Shown one piece after another: positions 63,972 to 64,000 of a stretch of DNA of 64,000 bases. Under the pieces are notes generated by a model that saw only the letters and a program-made list of their open reading frames with translations, did no database searches and was not told the origin of the DNA. The DNA is from Pseudomonas putida. Lineage in GTDB: Bacteria; Pseudomonadota; Gammaproteobacteria; Pseudomonadales; Pseudomonadaceae. The position numbers and the translations under genes were made by a program. Every line of letters starts with the position of its first letter. Within the stretch, counting starts at the first letter, position 1. The DNA is taken from assembly GCF_001976065.1 (NCBI RefSeq), contig NZ_MNAH01000002.1, positions 174,847 through 238,846 of the forward strand, read 5' to 3'.

Positions 63972-64000
63972 TTAAAGGGGCGCAGGCTGAATGATTTCGA
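63972..64000 (-). CDS. gloA: Lactoylglutathione lyase, last nine codons (rest outside window)
   Basis: The - strand reads EIIQPAPL and stop TAA (63974-63972) at the window edge. It is either the authentic gloA 3' end or a further copy of the repeat. GloA converts the methylglyoxal-glutathione adduct to S-lactoylglutathione. Only the outside sequence can tell. Confidence 0.5.

Overview
The window is chromosomal DNA of a fluorescent Pseudomonas (P. fluorescens group). The evidence is the gacA-uvrC-pgsA-tRNA-Gly order with a TTG-started gacA, the hydroxybutyrate locus under a sigma-54 activator, Pseudomonas-type REP doublets, and proteins that read as Pseudomonas throughout. Nearly all genes keep clear Shine-Dalgarno sequences and the coding density is high.

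Layout. 1-2.5 kb: a hybrid sensor kinase cut by the window edge. 2.7-8.6 kb: D-3-hydroxybutyrate use (acetoacetyl-CoA synthetase, hydroxybutyrate dehydrogenase, GntP-type permease) behind a strong -24/-12 promoter, with the activator HbcR gene just upstream and two matching palindromes that look like its enhancer sites. 8.7-14.3 kb: a complete yejABEF peptide ABC importer, followed by a PpiC-type isomerase and a cytoplasmic lipase. 15.9-17.5 kb: a DAHP synthase preceded by an apparent attenuator whose leader peptide carries a run of Phe, Tyr and Trp codons. 17.7-20.8 kb: gacA, uvrC, pgsA.

20.8-43.7 kb: a tRNA cluster (Gly-GCC, Cys-GCA, Leu-UAA) that has been opened by two blocks of accessory genes. 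Block 1 (20.9-33.2 kb, tRNA-Gly to tRNA-Cys) is a low-oxygen/stress island: an Fnr/Anr-like regulator, phosphoketolase, alcohol dehydrogenase, beta-CASP nuclease, erythromycin-esterase-like protein, Hsp20, a P1B-5 metal ATPase fused to a hemerythrin domain, a Met-rich periplasmic protein and an unknown membrane protein. Perfect or near-perfect Fnr/Anr boxes lie in front of most of these genes, so the island looks like a self-contained regulon. A 17-bp copy of the tRNA-Gly 3' end lies at its right edge. Block 2 (33.4-43.6 kb, tRNA-Cys to tRNA-Leu) holds a LexA-controlled umuDC/rulAB pair, a CinA-like amidase, a second Hsp20, a PLDc_N-ZIP-lipoprotein group, two AraC regulators and an ArsR/P450 locus whose tail genes have decayed.

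43.7-46.5 kb: small hypothetical genes, one interrupted by a stop codon, then topoisomerase IB. 46.5-49.1 kb: modABC molybdate importer behind a perfect ModE operator. 49.2-54 kb: nitronate monooxygenase, an AcuI-type reductase and an alkylation-repair group (ada with a degenerate zinc site, alkB, a second 2OG oxygenase). 54-56 kb: small proteins and lipoproteins. 56.3-63.5 kb: galU, gor, a kfrA-like gene next to a tyrosine recombinase, ahpC and ahpF. 63.5-64 kb: a tandem array in which the last ~27 codons of a lactoylglutathione lyase gene are repeated together with REP-like palindromes, running up to what may be the real gene at the edge.

Starts were chosen from ribosome-binding sites, overlaps with upstream stops and family lengths. 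No CRISPR array, rRNA, insertion sequence or prophage was seen.
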